Under the pieces are notes generated by a model. That model ran no database searches and was not told the origin of the DNA. It was given only the letters and a program-made list of their open reading frames with translations. DNA of 64,000 nt from Phaeotremella fagi. Lineage: Eukaryota > Basidiomycota > Tremellomycetes > Tremellales > Phaeotremellaceae. The position numbers and the translations under genes were made by a program. Positions 10,762-21,027 of the stretch are shown here, one piece after another (position 1 is the first letter of the stretch; each line of letters begins with the position of its first letter). The DNA lies in contig BCHU01000013.1 of assembly GCA_001599715.1 (NCBI GenBank), forward strand, positions 434,001 through 498,000, written 5' to 3'.

Positions 10762-11651
10762 ATGTCTTTTCAAGACAGTGAAAAAACTTTCAATCTAGTA
10801 ACGGCTGCCACAGAGTCGCCTAACAGTACCAGTCAAAATGAGTCTATGAATTCAGCTAGACCTTCCAGAAGGAAAGATCCAAATTTAGGGTTGTATTCGA
10901 AAAGTCTTCTCGATTTGTTCAGTTGTTTCCATGACGCTGGAATTCGAGCTATCGAATGGGGTGGGGGACTCAGTAAATCAATGGGAGCACCACTGTTGAT
11001 ACTCGTTCACATATTCATTATCCCAGATCAAGAATACAATCGCGCTCTGACTCTCGTGAACGAATCTCAACTCAGCCCTTCACCTCCCAAATACGAAGGT
11101 TATGTCGGTGAATCTGGTAAATGGTTCCAAGTTCCTGATCAATCGAATTCAATCGGGATCCATCCATCGCTTATCCTCGTATCTAATCAACACATTGATA
11201 TTGATCTGCGGAATATTTCTTTACAATCAATATATGGATATGATTTTTGGAGACCGGATTATGTGGAGACGTTCCGATCTTATGTTCGATACATCTGTTT
11301 ACATTATTCTCGGACGAATTTTTACGCTGCTATCCATCCTCAGATGTGGTTATCAGAATTCGTTCTTTATGTTATCTGTGGTGTTGAGGAGATACCAAAA
11401 TGTGAAATACCTGATGAAGTGTGGGTCATTTCTTAGTTACGCCCGTTGTCATTCGTCAAACACTGACCATCCTTAGTGCTCATGACGATCAATGGGAGAT
11501 TGATGGATTGAAACGAATTGATACCCTAGATTGGAAAGAGGATACTGTTTGGTTAAGACCGTTATTAGAAAGTCTGGTCAGAGGGGAGTTTTCATATGAC
11601 AACTTCAACCTAAGCTGGTGGGAGGAACATTCACAACCTCGTCATGGTTAG
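10762..11651 (+). CDS. Hypothetical protein, possible degenerate NTase-like fold
   Basis: Two exons (10762-11420 and 11477-11651) separated by a 56-nt GTGGGT..TTAG intron give about 277 residues. The N-terminal 40 residues are Ser/Thr/Asn-rich. Residues 56-90 read HDAGIRAIEWGGGLSKSMGA followed by HIFIIPDQEYNRAL. This resembles the G..(A/V).WGG..L...G.....D..I..PD..L..A pattern of fungal NTase-like proteins, but the usual metal-binding D.D is not evident, so activity is doubtful. The C-terminal exon (VAHDDQWEIDGLKRIDTLDW) is acidic and Trp-rich. It sits head to head with another NTase-like gene. The family assignment is an inference from a short motif. Confidence 0.6.
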
Positions 11652-11890
11652 GTAACTAGGTTCAAGCTCTATGTAAAGACAGGCGAATAGGTGGACGTGG
11701 TAATGTACCAAATCCACGTCGACGTTAGACTAAATCATATAAGTTACCGGAAATCTACGGGAATCTGAAGCTAACTTCACTATGTATGCAGTGCAGTGGT
11801 GACTCACCTATCGGTCCGTTGATAATCACTAGTGATAAGCTGCGCCGCAGCTTCGTTCTTCTAATGAAGCACTATTTACTAACATCAACC

Positions 11891-11929
11891 ATGAATCTCA
11901 CGTCTTCCAATGATTCACATGTTTCCTAA
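11891..11929 (+). promoter_or_regulatory. Upstream ORF overlapping the start of the secreted orphan
   Basis: An ATG at 11891 opens a 12-codon reading frame that ends at TAA 11927-11929. It is out of frame with the main ATG codons at 11910 and 11919 and overlaps both. If transcription starts upstream of 11891, scanning ribosomes would have to leak past it, which would lower translation of the downstream gene. The transcription start is unknown. Confidence 0.4.
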
Positions 11930-13573
11930 AATCCTTCCAACCTTACTCCTATTGCTCACCGCACATGCAGCCTCTGAACAAACGGTACTGAAAGCAATCA
12001 CCGTCGAAGATAACCTTTCGAACAGGGTCTTCAATTCAGTCTGGGGTTTCTTACGTTCAATCCATCAATCTCAGCATCCAAATGGAAGAGCTGTCGTACC
12101 CGGCATAATCAAAAAGGGGACACTACTCTATCATGGAAGAGCGGCAGGAACACCACCGATGGGTATAGATTGGTTTGCGTAAGGTTTTCATTTATCGACG
12201 TGGAACAGAATTTCAATCTAATCCAAAATTTGATAATAGATTCGACGCAGAGCATTCCTATAATTTCGCTGGTCATGGAGAACTTGGAGGGTAGGTTATT
12301 TGAAATTAGAGCAAGAACTGATTTTTAGAACTATGTGGACGTACGCTGCAACGTGTGATTTGAAGATACTTTACTTCGACGGCTTTTCTGCATCGAAAGG
12401 CAGAGACGGGGGATTGGAGCTGCAGGACGCTATGGTTGGTTTGAAAGATGGACAAGATGGTCCAGGTAGACCAGGTGGTGGTCGAGGAGATGGTGAACGT
12501 GCTCAGAGACTGTGTGATACCTATGCTGAATAGTGAGCTTTTACGTTTGTCAGATTGAAATTAACGTTAACAGTGGGATTCACGGTTTCATTCGACAAGA
12601 GGCGACTTATGAAATGATCTTTTGTGATTTCAGTCAAAACGTTCAAGTTATCTCAGCAATCAACATCACAGCTCCTCAAACCACTGGACTTGAATTGGAA
12701 AGTGAGGAAATTGATCTTCCTCCTCCGCCTCCAGGTCCTGATAGACCTCGTGGACCAAGACGTGGAGCGACTACGTTTGCTTCTGCGCAATCCCGATACA
12801 GTTTCGCCAGAGCTGCATCTTGGCATCATACAATTGCCGACACTCGTATCACCCTTCTTCCGGAATACACAGTGACTTTATACGACAGAAAATATTCATC
12901 TCTCTTGGAGACAGCGAAACTGTCAGTGAAGGACCAGAGATTGGATAACCTTTCAAAAGAGGATCTAGATGAATTCAAAAAAGAGATCATTCGGGCTCTT
13001 CAGTCTTGGCGGAAATCCGAATCAAGTGGTAGTGATTGGCGTTCAATCTTTTCAGCTGCTGCTGATAGATACGATTCGAGCTTATTGGAAATTTCAGCAA
13101 TACTCGAGGAGACTTCACCGAACGTTACCCATACAGCTGAAAGGATTCGTGCGTTGACTTACGGAATGTTGATGCCGTATTTAGACGCTTCGGTATTGGG
13201 CAATATCACTGAATCTCGTCAATCAAGTTTAAAAACCGCTAAGGAACTCTGTCAAACTATCTACACCGGTCATTTGACAGATCTCAACGAGCAAGAACGT
13301 AGACTCAAGAATAGTCTGATGACGGTTCTGGGTCGAATTTGTTCTTTCAGCGTTAAAACTTTAGGTGAAGCGGTGGATGTGGATAGTGTTCAGGAGGAGA
13401 TGGTGATTGGTTGGGGTCAAGAACTTTCTAGTCTCATGAGTTGGTTAGATTGGCCTTCTTGGGTTAGGTTCGATCGGTTGTGTCAAGAGACTGAGATTCC
13501 CTTTGTGGAGATGTGGCCTTTGCTTGGACGTTATGATGATAAAGGTTTGGTATGTAAAGATTCGAGTTTTTAG
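11910..13573 (+). CDS. Conserved fungal secreted protein of unknown function
   Basis: The start MIHMFPKILPTLLLLLTAHA gives a clear signal peptide; MFPKIL at 11919 may be the true start. Short introns join four exons: ..GTPPMGIDWFA, then FDAEHSYNFAGHGELGG, then TMWTYAATCDLKILYFDGF, and then, after an intron ending near 12573, GIHGFIRQEATYEMIFCDF. The patterns 'FD.EHSY', 'TY.AT.DLK.LYFDG.SA' and 'GI.GFIR.E..YE.I.CDF' recall a widespread fungal family of secreted or membrane-anchored proteins without known function. A PPPPPGPDRPRGPRRG linker follows, then a long helical C-terminal region. Reading straight on ends at 13573. A plausible last intron (13550-13601) would instead give the ending GLAGKCDM at 13622. 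No catalytic motif is recognised. Confidence 0.68.
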
Positions 13574-14446
13574 AGTTGTACATGGTTCGCTGTATTGATA
13601 GGCAGGAAAGTGTGATATGTGATACTTCAGTATACAGTCTGTCAAGAGGGTTACGAGAATCTGCCATTTCATTTAATGCTACTGTATCTCTTACCCATGG
13701 TCGAAAATCATCCAGTAGTAGCGTAGAAAGTCGCTCAACTACTGATGGGACTGCATCGGTATAATGAAGTACTGTAGTATGTAGTCAAGTTCAGCTGTCT
13801 CTCACATCCAACAAGATGAACAAGAAGACAAACAAAATTAAAAGCAGACTTCAACCATAACTCTCCCGTGGGGAAACGAAAGACTCCCTATAATCAATTC
13901 GAAAAGCTTCCTAAAAGTCGATTTATCTTCGTACAGCAAACAACAATTTTAAGCTTTATTAAAAGATGTTAAAGATCAACAATTTAGAAACGGTGCACGA
14001 TTCAAATACAGGTAACAAGCGTAAATATAACTTCAAGGAGGATACATACTTGATGTTGGCACTTTCAAACAAGGTTATCACAGATCGAACAACTTGGTAA
14101 TCTTGGACCATAAAACGCTTAGAGTTTTTCGCTGTACATGGATACCTCCTGACAATATGAGGCAGCCCACCGGGTGTTTAATTTAGATACAATATTGGAA
14201 TTTGGGAACCAATTAGACACCATAGAGTTTTGCTGAAAGGTATGCGTTTCGACCACAGACTTATAGTACTTTCGCATCGTGTGACAGGTGTGGCAAATGC
14301 CTAGAAGGACGGAGTTACTGTAAGTAGAGCGTACAGACCACATAAATTCATAGCTCTCTACAACTCCTTTGACTGAATAATCTCTCCTTTCTTCACACTG
14401 TAATCCTCCTCCGTCTTCGAACAAAACCCTACAACTTTACTTACAT
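13574..14446. other. Convergent intergenic region
   Basis: About 870 bp between two convergent genes. Small ORFs at 13576-13764 (+) and 14119-14424 (-) have no family signature. They look like untranslated sequence or chance. No RNA gene recognised. Confidence 0.4.
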
Positions 14447-15349
14447 TTACTCTTCAACTAGATCATCTTCCTCCAAGAATTGAAAGCCTGGAGCAGCAAA
14501 CCATCCCATATCTTGAGTTGTAATAACTCCACCATCACTTGAGGGGAACATGGTGGAAACGTTGTGCTCACCAACACAGAGGTGATAGTTGTCGCCTTCT
14601 GGCTTGATTCCACCCTTCTTGCTCTCTCCTTCTCCATCTTCTCCTTCCTCGCCTTCTGGCTTGGTTTCGCCATTCGCCTCGCCTTCTTCACCTTCTCCTT
14701 CCTCGCCTTCTGGCTTGGTTTCGCCATTCGCCTCGCCCTCTTCACCTTCTCCTTCCTCGCCTTCTGGTTTGACTTCGCCATTCGCACTTTCGACTTCTCC
14801 CCCTTCTCTTTCCTCGCCTTCTGGTTTGGCTTCGCCATTCGCACTTTCGCCTTCTCCACCTTCTCCTTCCTCGCCTTCTGATTTGGTTTCGCCATTCTCA
14901 CTTTTGCCTTCGCAAGAGAATTTCTCCGCCCATCCATCGAACGTGCGCTCCATCATAGCGCTAGCAGCTTCTTTTTGATACTCTTCGTCTGGGATTCTGA
15001 CCTCGATACCGGGCAACATTGATTGATAACCGGGAATTTGATCTTTGATGAAAGAATAATAAGATCTTTGGAACTCCTCAGATTGTTGAGTATCTGAAGT
15101 CTCTTCGCGGTGTTTTTGTTCTTTGAGACGATCGATGAACGTACCATAATCTATTTGATGATCTTCGCTGAAGGAAGTTGGATCTCCGGGGTTGACGTAA
15201 ACATGACCGGAGTGGAACCATTTCCCATCAGCCTTTTTACAACTGAACGAGAAGGGTACGATGACGACTTCACGTTTTGAAGTAGAGGGGCTATCAAGGG
15301 TATGATCTGCCTCGGTGGGGTTGAAGCTAAGTGTGTCTGATGATGACAT
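14447..15349 (-). CDS. Acidic repeat protein (Glu/Gly-rich), hypothetical
   Basis: A single-exon ORF of 300 residues. The first 140 residues look globular: REVVIVPFSFSCKKADGKWF, then GHVYVNPGDPTSFSEDHQID, then YYSFIKDQIPGYQSMLPGIE. Residues about 150-245 form four to five near-perfect repeats of the type NGETKPEGEEGEGEEGEA, 18-20 residues each. The C-terminal 45 residues are again ordered, with ITTQDMGWFAAPGFQFL. I do not recognise the family. The acidic repeat may be a flexible spacer. The gene stands in the orphan block and has no obvious partner; its single-exon structure is unusual in this intron-rich genome. Confidence 0.65.
   Translation of the reverse strand: MSSSDTLSFNPTEADHTLDSPSTSKREVVIVPFSFSCKKADGKWFHSGHVYVNPGDPTSFSEDHQIDYGTFIDRLKEQKHREETSDTQQSEEFQRSYYSFIKDQIPGYQSMLPGIEVRIPDEEYQKEAASAMMERTFDGWAEKFSCEGKSENGETKSEGEEGEGGEGESANGEAKPEGEEREGGEVESANGEVKPEGEEGEGEEGEANGETKPEGEEGEGEEGEANGETKPEGEEGEDGEGESKKGGIKPEGDNYHLCVGEHNVSTMFPSSDGGVITTQDMGWFAAPGFQFLEEDDLVEE
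14629..14910. repeat. Coding minisatellite, 54-60 nt units
   Basis: Tandem units of 54 nt, with some of 57-60 nt, share the plus-strand core CTCGCCTTCTGG followed by TTCGCCATTCGC. There are four to five units. The central two (about 14650-14757) are almost identical over 54 nt, while the outer units have diverged. Unit length is always a multiple of three, so copy changes keep the minus-strand reading frame of the acidic repeat protein. Confidence 0.85.
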
Positions 15350-16337
15350 GTTGTATATGTTGTATAAGATTTGTAATTAGATGTTTGATTTGTAAAGACG
15401 AGTGGCAAATTGTGAGGGAAAGAGTTAAAAATAAATCAAGAAAATGATCACCTCTTATCCCTCTTCCAAATGTAGGCCTTCTCTCTTACATCGACTCGAT
15501 ATTTTGTTTGTCCTTTGTTCTCAACAATAGCAGTGACATCAATATGTCTTCCGACCAAAACCCGACGAAATAAGTGATCAAATTGACCCAGGTTTCCCCG
15601 AAATTATGTCACTGATTACTCGTATCCTTTGTTCAAAACAGTATCAAATGAGAATGAGCCCTCTCGAAAGGTTTTAGATAACACAAAGCTGTGCAATTTT
15701 TTGATATGTTCGGGAAAACGGAAGACAATCCTTTAATGACTTTTATTGAAAGTCAGGTCAAACGAGACTAAAACGAAAGAGAAAAATGAACAAATAATTG
15801 CTTAATGTTTTCCCGATTGAAAGCAATGATTCATGGCTTTTTCAACCGCTCAATGCTCCTTCTCATAGGGTTTAAAAAGACTTGTCATGATAGCATGCTT
15901 CGTACCAATGACGACGCTCATCGTGGACGTTTTGTTTGTATAGGGGGACCTGGGGAACACCGCACTGATGCGTATATACTGTAAAGTACCAGTAAAAACA
16001 GTGCTATACTGAAGATGTAGTTCGTTCTGACTCGCTTTTGATCTGTTCCATATGGTCACCTGCAATATTAATTCATCTTCATGATAAGCCATAGCATGGA
16101 GATCTCTATTTTGTATCTCTAATCACGCAGGAATATGAACAGTATGGACTTTTGAATAGGTTGAAATTGTATAGTTGGCTATGATGCGAATGGTGCGATT
16201 ATTCTAAACACAAAACAAATTCCTTATTTGAAATTCCACCATCCTTTAGATCCTCATCTCAAGTTCCTGTAACTTAGAGTATCTATAGTAAGAACAGCTA
16301 ACGTAGAAAGTCATTCAACGTACAAAATCGTCCAACT
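15350..16337. other. Intergenic region without a supported gene
   Basis: About 990 bp upstream of both the minus-strand repeat protein and the plus-strand BTB-like gene. The ORF at 15850-16092 (-) has no recognisable motif. Base composition is AT-rich with no long repeat. It should hold two divergent promoters. Confidence 0.4.
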
Positions 16338-17409
16338 ATGATGATCAGTACTTCAGGCACCAAACTCCTCCGTAAAAACCCATCATTGTACTGTCATTTC
16401 ATTTTATACAATTAAAATGGATGAAAAAAAATTAGAAAGAAGACTCCAAAATCGTCTCCTATCCTCACTCCAACTAGGAAGTTGAAGGCGATCGATGGAA
16501 ACGCCGGCAACACACGATTCAAGGTACTTTCCCGCACGAATGCCAGCTCTCAAAGGTTGAAGGAAAGTCGCCAAGGTAGGTCAAGAAATCTTTTCTTTTA
16601 TTTGTACTGACAAACCAAAGCTGTACTCGAAGATGCTAAAGATCCACAAGCCAAGGATAATTGTGTTCCTCCTCTCAGATTGAAACCATCTACAACCAAA
16701 AAGAATATGAAGCCTACAAGTCGAGATAGATGGGGGTATTTTCGATGCAAATTATAGTGATTTGAGGGACTTGGTAGTCCTGTCCAGTGATGATGGTATA
16801 AAATTCAGAGCTCGTCTAAGCAAAATTTCTAAGATCAGGCAAGTTCCAGACCCTCACTTTTATGATTTTAGCTAACGAAAATCACCCCTCAGTCGTTCCA
16901 TGAAATTCAGAACATCATCATCAACCGAAATTGATCTTCCAGCACACTCAAATACCGTTCGGAGTTTTCTTGGTATGCTTTATCACCCAAAAATGCGGAT
17001 AGGCCACTCCATTTCTGCTCTCCTCGACGTAACTCAACTAGCTAACTATCTTGGAGACAAATCTATAATCACAACCATCAACACTCATCTCCAATCAGAA
17101 ACGATCAATCTCAAAACCATCACAGAACCTTGGAAACTATTTCTTTACGCTGCTGAATACCATGATCTTACTTTGGGTCAGCGAGCTTTATTCCGAATGA
17201 ACATCGAGCCTAGATTCCAGGCTTTCGACTCAGAATTCGTGAATGAATGTGACAAGTTACCTTTGAGTTGAAAGAACGAACTTTTGAATCAACGTCTTGG
17301 GACAGATGGTTTTGATAAGGTGGTAGGTTGGAAGGTTGTGGCTGAACGTTTCAATCCATCTTATGGTGATGATGATGATGATGATGAGGAGGAGGAGGAG
17401 GGAGAGTAA
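16338..17409 (+). pseudogene. BTB-like paralog 1 with in-frame TGA before a conserved tail
   Basis: The gene is paralogous to the two BTB-like genes at 17653 and 22017. The proposed start is MMISTSGTKLLRKNPS with an intron at 16388-16435, then KKTPKSSPILTPTRKLKA. The next junction is uncertain; a GTAGGT donor at 16576 joined to an acceptor at 16729 keeps the frame. The BTB-like part reads FDANYSDLRDLVVLSSDDGI, then KFRTSSSTEIDLPAHSNTVR and EPWKLFLYAAEYHDLTLGQR. An intron at 16839-16892 begins with GC instead of GT, at exactly the position used in both paralogs. The frame stops at TGA 17269-17271, where paralog 2 has Trp (LPGLWKVELL against LPLS-stop-KNELL). Beyond the stop the same frame still encodes GWKVVAERFNPSY, matching DWKKVAETFNPYK, and runs to TAA at 17407. 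It is thus either a recent nonsense mutation, a tolerated truncation, or readthrough. Confidence 0.65.
17360..17400. repeat. Trinucleotide repeat (GAT)n(GAG)n
   Basis: Perfect GAT and then GAG/GGA repeats near the 3' end of BTB-like paralog 1. In the frame downstream of its internal stop they would encode a run of Asp followed by Glu. Confidence 0.85.
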
Positions 17410-17652
17410 GTCTTTTGATCACATCTTGTAGATATGCTGTGGTTATATGCAGTATTTGCATTACAGAACTGTGCGGCATACGACCAATGAAAAGCAACCT
17501 CAAATCTGAAACACCGCAACGCTCGAGCGGTTGACTCAACCCCTATTTCATTTTCTTTCACTTTCATGTGCACTCACTTTCACTACAATATCTTGTAGAT
17601 AATACATCCACAGATTCTTCAGGTTTATTCTCATAGCGCAACGAAGAACACC

Positions 17653-19079
17653 ATGGCTGCTAAATCAAATACAGCACCTGCTTCAGCCCAAAAGACCAAC
17701 CAAGTCAGCAAGGAGAATCTAGTCGGAACCCCCAAAAAAAGTTGGAGTCTTAAAAGTAAGTCGTCAAGAGCAAAGACATTCTTCAGTGTCTAATGTAAAT
17801 ATAGAAGCTACCAGAGCACTTCTCGATTTCAATGACAATGAAAAAGACAAAAAATCAGATCCATTCTCATTCGATCCTCCAAAAGTTCTCTTTGTTAAAC
17901 CAGCCAACGCTCTCACTAAAGCCAATCTAGACATTGTTCAAGGCGACATCAGCAAAGAAGGGAAAGAATGTTCTAGACTTCAGCTTTATCTGGGAGATGA
18001 AGATAAAGAGATTAAGACAGATCTAGATGATCAAGACGTCTTCGTGGTTGTTGAAGATAACGCTGAGATCGAGAACACCAAAGAGGTTGAAATCAAGAAG
18101 GAGGTGGAAGATGACAAAGATGATAAAAACCAATCTCTTAAGGGTCATGTTGTTGGAGGTGACGGTAGTATCAGTGGTATTGGGGAAATTAAACAGGTCA
18201 ACTATGCCAAGGATGTAACAAAACCTGAACATGCTTTTAAGAGAAAATTGAGGACAAACAGAAGGGTTCATCGAGTTGTAAAAGAATTAAAGGAGTTGAA
18301 GGATGAACATCAACCCAGCGAAAACACCAGCTTCAAAATCGACATCGCCGCATTTCAATGCGACCTCTTGACTCTGTTCAAAAACGACACAAATGATACC
18401 GAGATCATCAAACCTAACGATAATTTTGATGAATGCTACAACGATCCCATGGGTTTTAACATCCTCGTGTCATCCGACCAGGTCAAATTTCGACTCAATT
18501 CATGGATAATGAAAAGAATTAGGTGGGTATCTCTACCTTCGAGCATAGAGTATGACGATGGGCTGACGAAAGATGATTATCTTTGCTGTACCTACTCACA
18601 GTCCCAACTTTACCCCCACGTTCTCATTTCAACGCATTGAAATCGATGCCGCTTCAAACACTCTCCGACGATTTCTCGATCTTTCCATCACTTCACAACC
18701 GGTCGTACCACCAGAACTCAAAGTTTCAGAATGTATCGCCATCATGAATCTATCCAGCAAATACGAAAACAAATTAGTCGAATTTTTCATCCTCGAACAT
18801 CTCAAAAAACTTGTCCCAGATTCAACCACTGAAACATGGGGGTTATTCGTTTTAGCCGCTAAACACGATTCACTCGTTCTCGGTCGTGAAGCTTTACAAA
18901 AGATGGACAATGAAGAAAAGATGAGAGTTGTCAATTACGATTTCTTTAGTCGTTGTGAGAAACTTCCTGGGCTTTGGAAGGTTGAACTTCTTGCTAGAAG
19001 AATCGTTACTGATGAGATGGGAGGTGTTGTTTTGGAGGATTGGAAGAAGGTTGCGGAAACTTTTAACCCATACAAATAA
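17653..19079 (+). CDS. BTB/POZ-like domain protein, paralog 2
   Basis: Exon 1 encodes MAAKSNTAPASAQKTNQVSK. An intron at GTAAGT (from about 17756) leads to KATRALLDFNDNEKDKKSD. A long charged, disordered region with Glu/Lys runs (TKEVEIKKEVEDDKDDKN) fills the middle. The BTB-like core begins FDECYNDPMGFNILVSSDQV followed by KFRLNSWIMKRI. A phase-2 intron (AG|T, Ser) then joins SPNFTPTFSFQRIEIDAASN and TLRRFLDL. The back half contains KVSECIAIMNLSSKYENKLV and TWGLFVLAAKHDSLVLGREA, ending DWKKVAETFNPYK. This pattern (D..L..S.D...F......L...S.......L......L..A..Y) is that of BTB/POZ domains with a helical BACK-like tail. BTB proteins dimerise and some recruit substrates to cullin-3. About 430 residues. 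The long charged N-terminal extension is not shared with paralog 3. Confidence 0.72.
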
Positions 19080-19364
19080 TGCTTTGAGCTTTTTTGTGCT
19101 TCAAGTAGTTTCTCTATAGTTCTCGTCTCAGGTTTGTACTCAATAAGAAACGTGTATATAGGATTAGTATGTCATAGAGACCCTGCTCTCATACTGTAGT
19201 CCTCGAAGTGGCAAACCGAATTTTCGCCACATCTTGAAAAGTCTCTACAGCCCGAAGACAATGGAACTTCAACAAGCACACTTCCTACTCTTCACCTTTT
19301 GTAACGACGATTGCACTCTGGCAACTACTTTCAATCTCCTCCTTCAAAAATCCAGTAGAAGAAA

Positions 19365-19856
19365 ATGAACGATCCAAACTCTAGAACGAAAACTCTGACT
19401 GGTGATTGGGTAGTAAGCTCTAAGTCCAGCTACTTATGGGAAGACGTTCCAGAAATTGTAAAAACGATCGGTAACGACGAGAACTCAAAACACCCATTCA
19501 AAAATCAAATCGAAAACACAGAATCGGTTCGTATCTTCACTAACCCCAAAGACCCAACTCTGATGGTATGGTCAAATCGTGTTAAAAGAGGCACTATCGA
19601 ATATCAAAGATTGGCCGTTCATGTTTGGGATGAAGAAACATTTTGGAAGAGATCGACCGTTTGTATGATACCAGATAAACTTGTTAGTGATGACGAAGAG
19701 TTCAAGATGGTTTTGCGGGAGGGAATTAGGAAACGTTCTTTGGAGGGGTTTGTGATTTTGGAGAAGGGTGAACGGACAAGAAAGTGGTTGGAAGATGAGG
19801 TTTCTGAAGATATTCTTTCATATATCGTCCAGAACACTAGATATAGTCTTCAGTGA
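19365..19856 (+). CDS. Small orphan protein, tandem family member A
   Basis: A single-exon gene of 163 residues, unknown family. It begins MNDPNSRTKTLTGDWVVSSK. Features shared with member C (21028-21714) are the DWVVS/GWVVT opening, an LWED/LWET motif, FTNPKDPTLMVWSNR against FTNPNNPTMIVWSKR, and VHVWDEETFWK against ICVWDKDDSTW. Both end with a short helix: RKWLEDEVSEDILSYIV here, KEWLSDKQTSDEIFGYIV in C. No signal peptide, membrane segment or known catalytic motif is visible. Two adjacent genes belong to the same group, so the trio likely arose by tandem duplication. Confidence 0.65.
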   Translation: MNDPNSRTKTLTGDWVVSSKSSYLWEDVPEIVKTIGNDENSKHPFKNQIENTESVRIFTNPKDPTLMVWSNRVKRGTIEYQRLAVHVWDEETFWKRSTVCMIPDKLVSDDEEFKMVLREGIRKRSLEGFVILEKGERTRKWLEDEVSEDILSYIVQNTRYSLQ

Positions 19857-20038
19857 TAGTTATGTACTTTACTCGTACCGTCAAATTGTGATTTTGGAAA
19901 TTCTGGATACTGTATGCACAGTTTTCGCCATCCTTTGTTATGTCCCATTCAATCTCAACGAAAAAGGAAAGAAGGCTACGCTGATACAGCATAGCGTGAT
20001 TAGTAGCATTCCAATTGTTACCATCAAAATAATTTACA

Positions 20039-20602
20039 ATGATGGTCGACTTTGAACAAAGTACTGTATCCAGTATGTCATCCGTTCCAACCACAGAAGA
20101 TACCACTTTCACCAACACCCCGAGCGATTTCGTCACGACAGATTCCGTCGAAGAACTACTCCAAGGAATTCCAGAACTCAAACATAAACTCGGTGATCTT
20201 GCTGAACATAGTCATTCCGATCTCGAGTGCACAGTTAAATACGCAGGTAAAAAAGGAGACGGTTCAGGATATATGTTATCAGTCCTCAAGCAACCAACCG
20301 AAAAGATCATCGAGCATAGTTTGAGTCTAAATTTATCATGGGGTCCAAGATTTGGAGAATCTTATATTTGGTATCATAATTATGAGACTGATCTAAAAAC
20401 TTCTGCTCAGAGTTTGGTGGAGTCTTTCTCACAAAAGTTGAGTGATACGGGTTCTAGTGAATGGTTCATTGGTAGGAGGACTCCTGAAGAGGCTGGTAGC
20501 GCTGTTGGGAAATGGTTAGGGGGAGATGATTTACTTTCATATTTTGCTGATAGGGTAGTTAAATCATCCTCAGATAGTAGAACAGTCGACAAGACAAACT
20601 AG
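20039..20602 (+). CDS. Small orphan protein, tandem family member B
   Basis: A single-exon gene of 187 residues lying between members A and C. The start MMVDFEQSTVSSMSSVP is Ser/Thr-rich; later in-frame ATGs exist. Resemblance to A and C is weak over most of the length (DLECTVKYAGKKGDGSGYML, LSLNLSWGPRFGESYIWY). It is clear at the C-terminal helix VGKWLGGDDLLSYFADRV, which matches the WL..(E)DIL.YIV pattern of A and C. No known domain. Assignment to the same family rests on position, size, single-exon structure and this tail. Confidence 0.55.
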   Translation: MMVDFEQSTVSSMSSVPTTEDTTFTNTPSDFVTTDSVEELLQGIPELKHKLGDLAEHSHSDLECTVKYAGKKGDGSGYMLSVLKQPTEKIIEHSLSLNLSWGPRFGESYIWYHNYETDLKTSAQSLVESFSQKLSDTGSSEWFIGRRTPEEAGSAVGKWLGGDDLLSYFADRVVKSSSDSRTVDKTN

Positions 20603-21027
20603 ACTTTTGTACTGTAAAACTCTTTGGCTCTTCAGTAAGCTCAGTGTGTACGTACATATGTTAATGTATGTTAAATGTTAATACGACCACTGCAGTTCTT
20701 CCATCATCACAATGTCTACGCTTTTTCCTCAGTATCTTCCTTTTCCTGCTCGTAGCATCCTCTTCCAACATCCCCTTCATATCAACGTATACTTCCTAAA
20801 CGTGTCCAGCATGAAGGTAGCGTGCCCTTGGAGCAAAATTACCTTCTAGAATGCTCCCATTTAGCTCCACAGTAAAGATGTGTCCACTTTGACCCAAGCC
20901 TTCTTCAACTTCTTCGTCTCCTTTGAGTCCCTCGACCTCAGACGGTCAATATCTATCCCCAGCCCGTATTCACTCTTGTATTCCCCATATTCATTTTTTC
21001 CTATCGAATAACTATTCATCACATAAC
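20603..21027. other. Spacer between orphan family members B and C
   Basis: This 425-bp spacer has no gene of its own. An in-frame upstream ATG at 20923 would extend member C by 35 residues, but that segment has no counterpart in member A, so I treat it as a 5' leader. Confidence 0.45.

Noticed and set aside
14564..14978. Plus-strand ORFs of 105 and 129 codons and a minus-strand ORF of 159 codons
   Set aside because: They are alternative readings of the coding minisatellite. The 300-codon minus frame also extends over non-repetitive sequence and is the better gene.
15850..16092. Minus-strand ORF of 80 codons
   Set aside because: No family signature, no splice-compatible neighbour exon, length compatible with chance in this composition.
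16423..16435. ATGGATGAA followed by eight A's, looking like a frameshifted start of BTB-like paralog 1
   Set aside because: A 48-nt intron (16388-16435) with GTACTG donor and ATTAG acceptor gives an intact frame from the ATG at 16338, so a frameshift need not be assumed.
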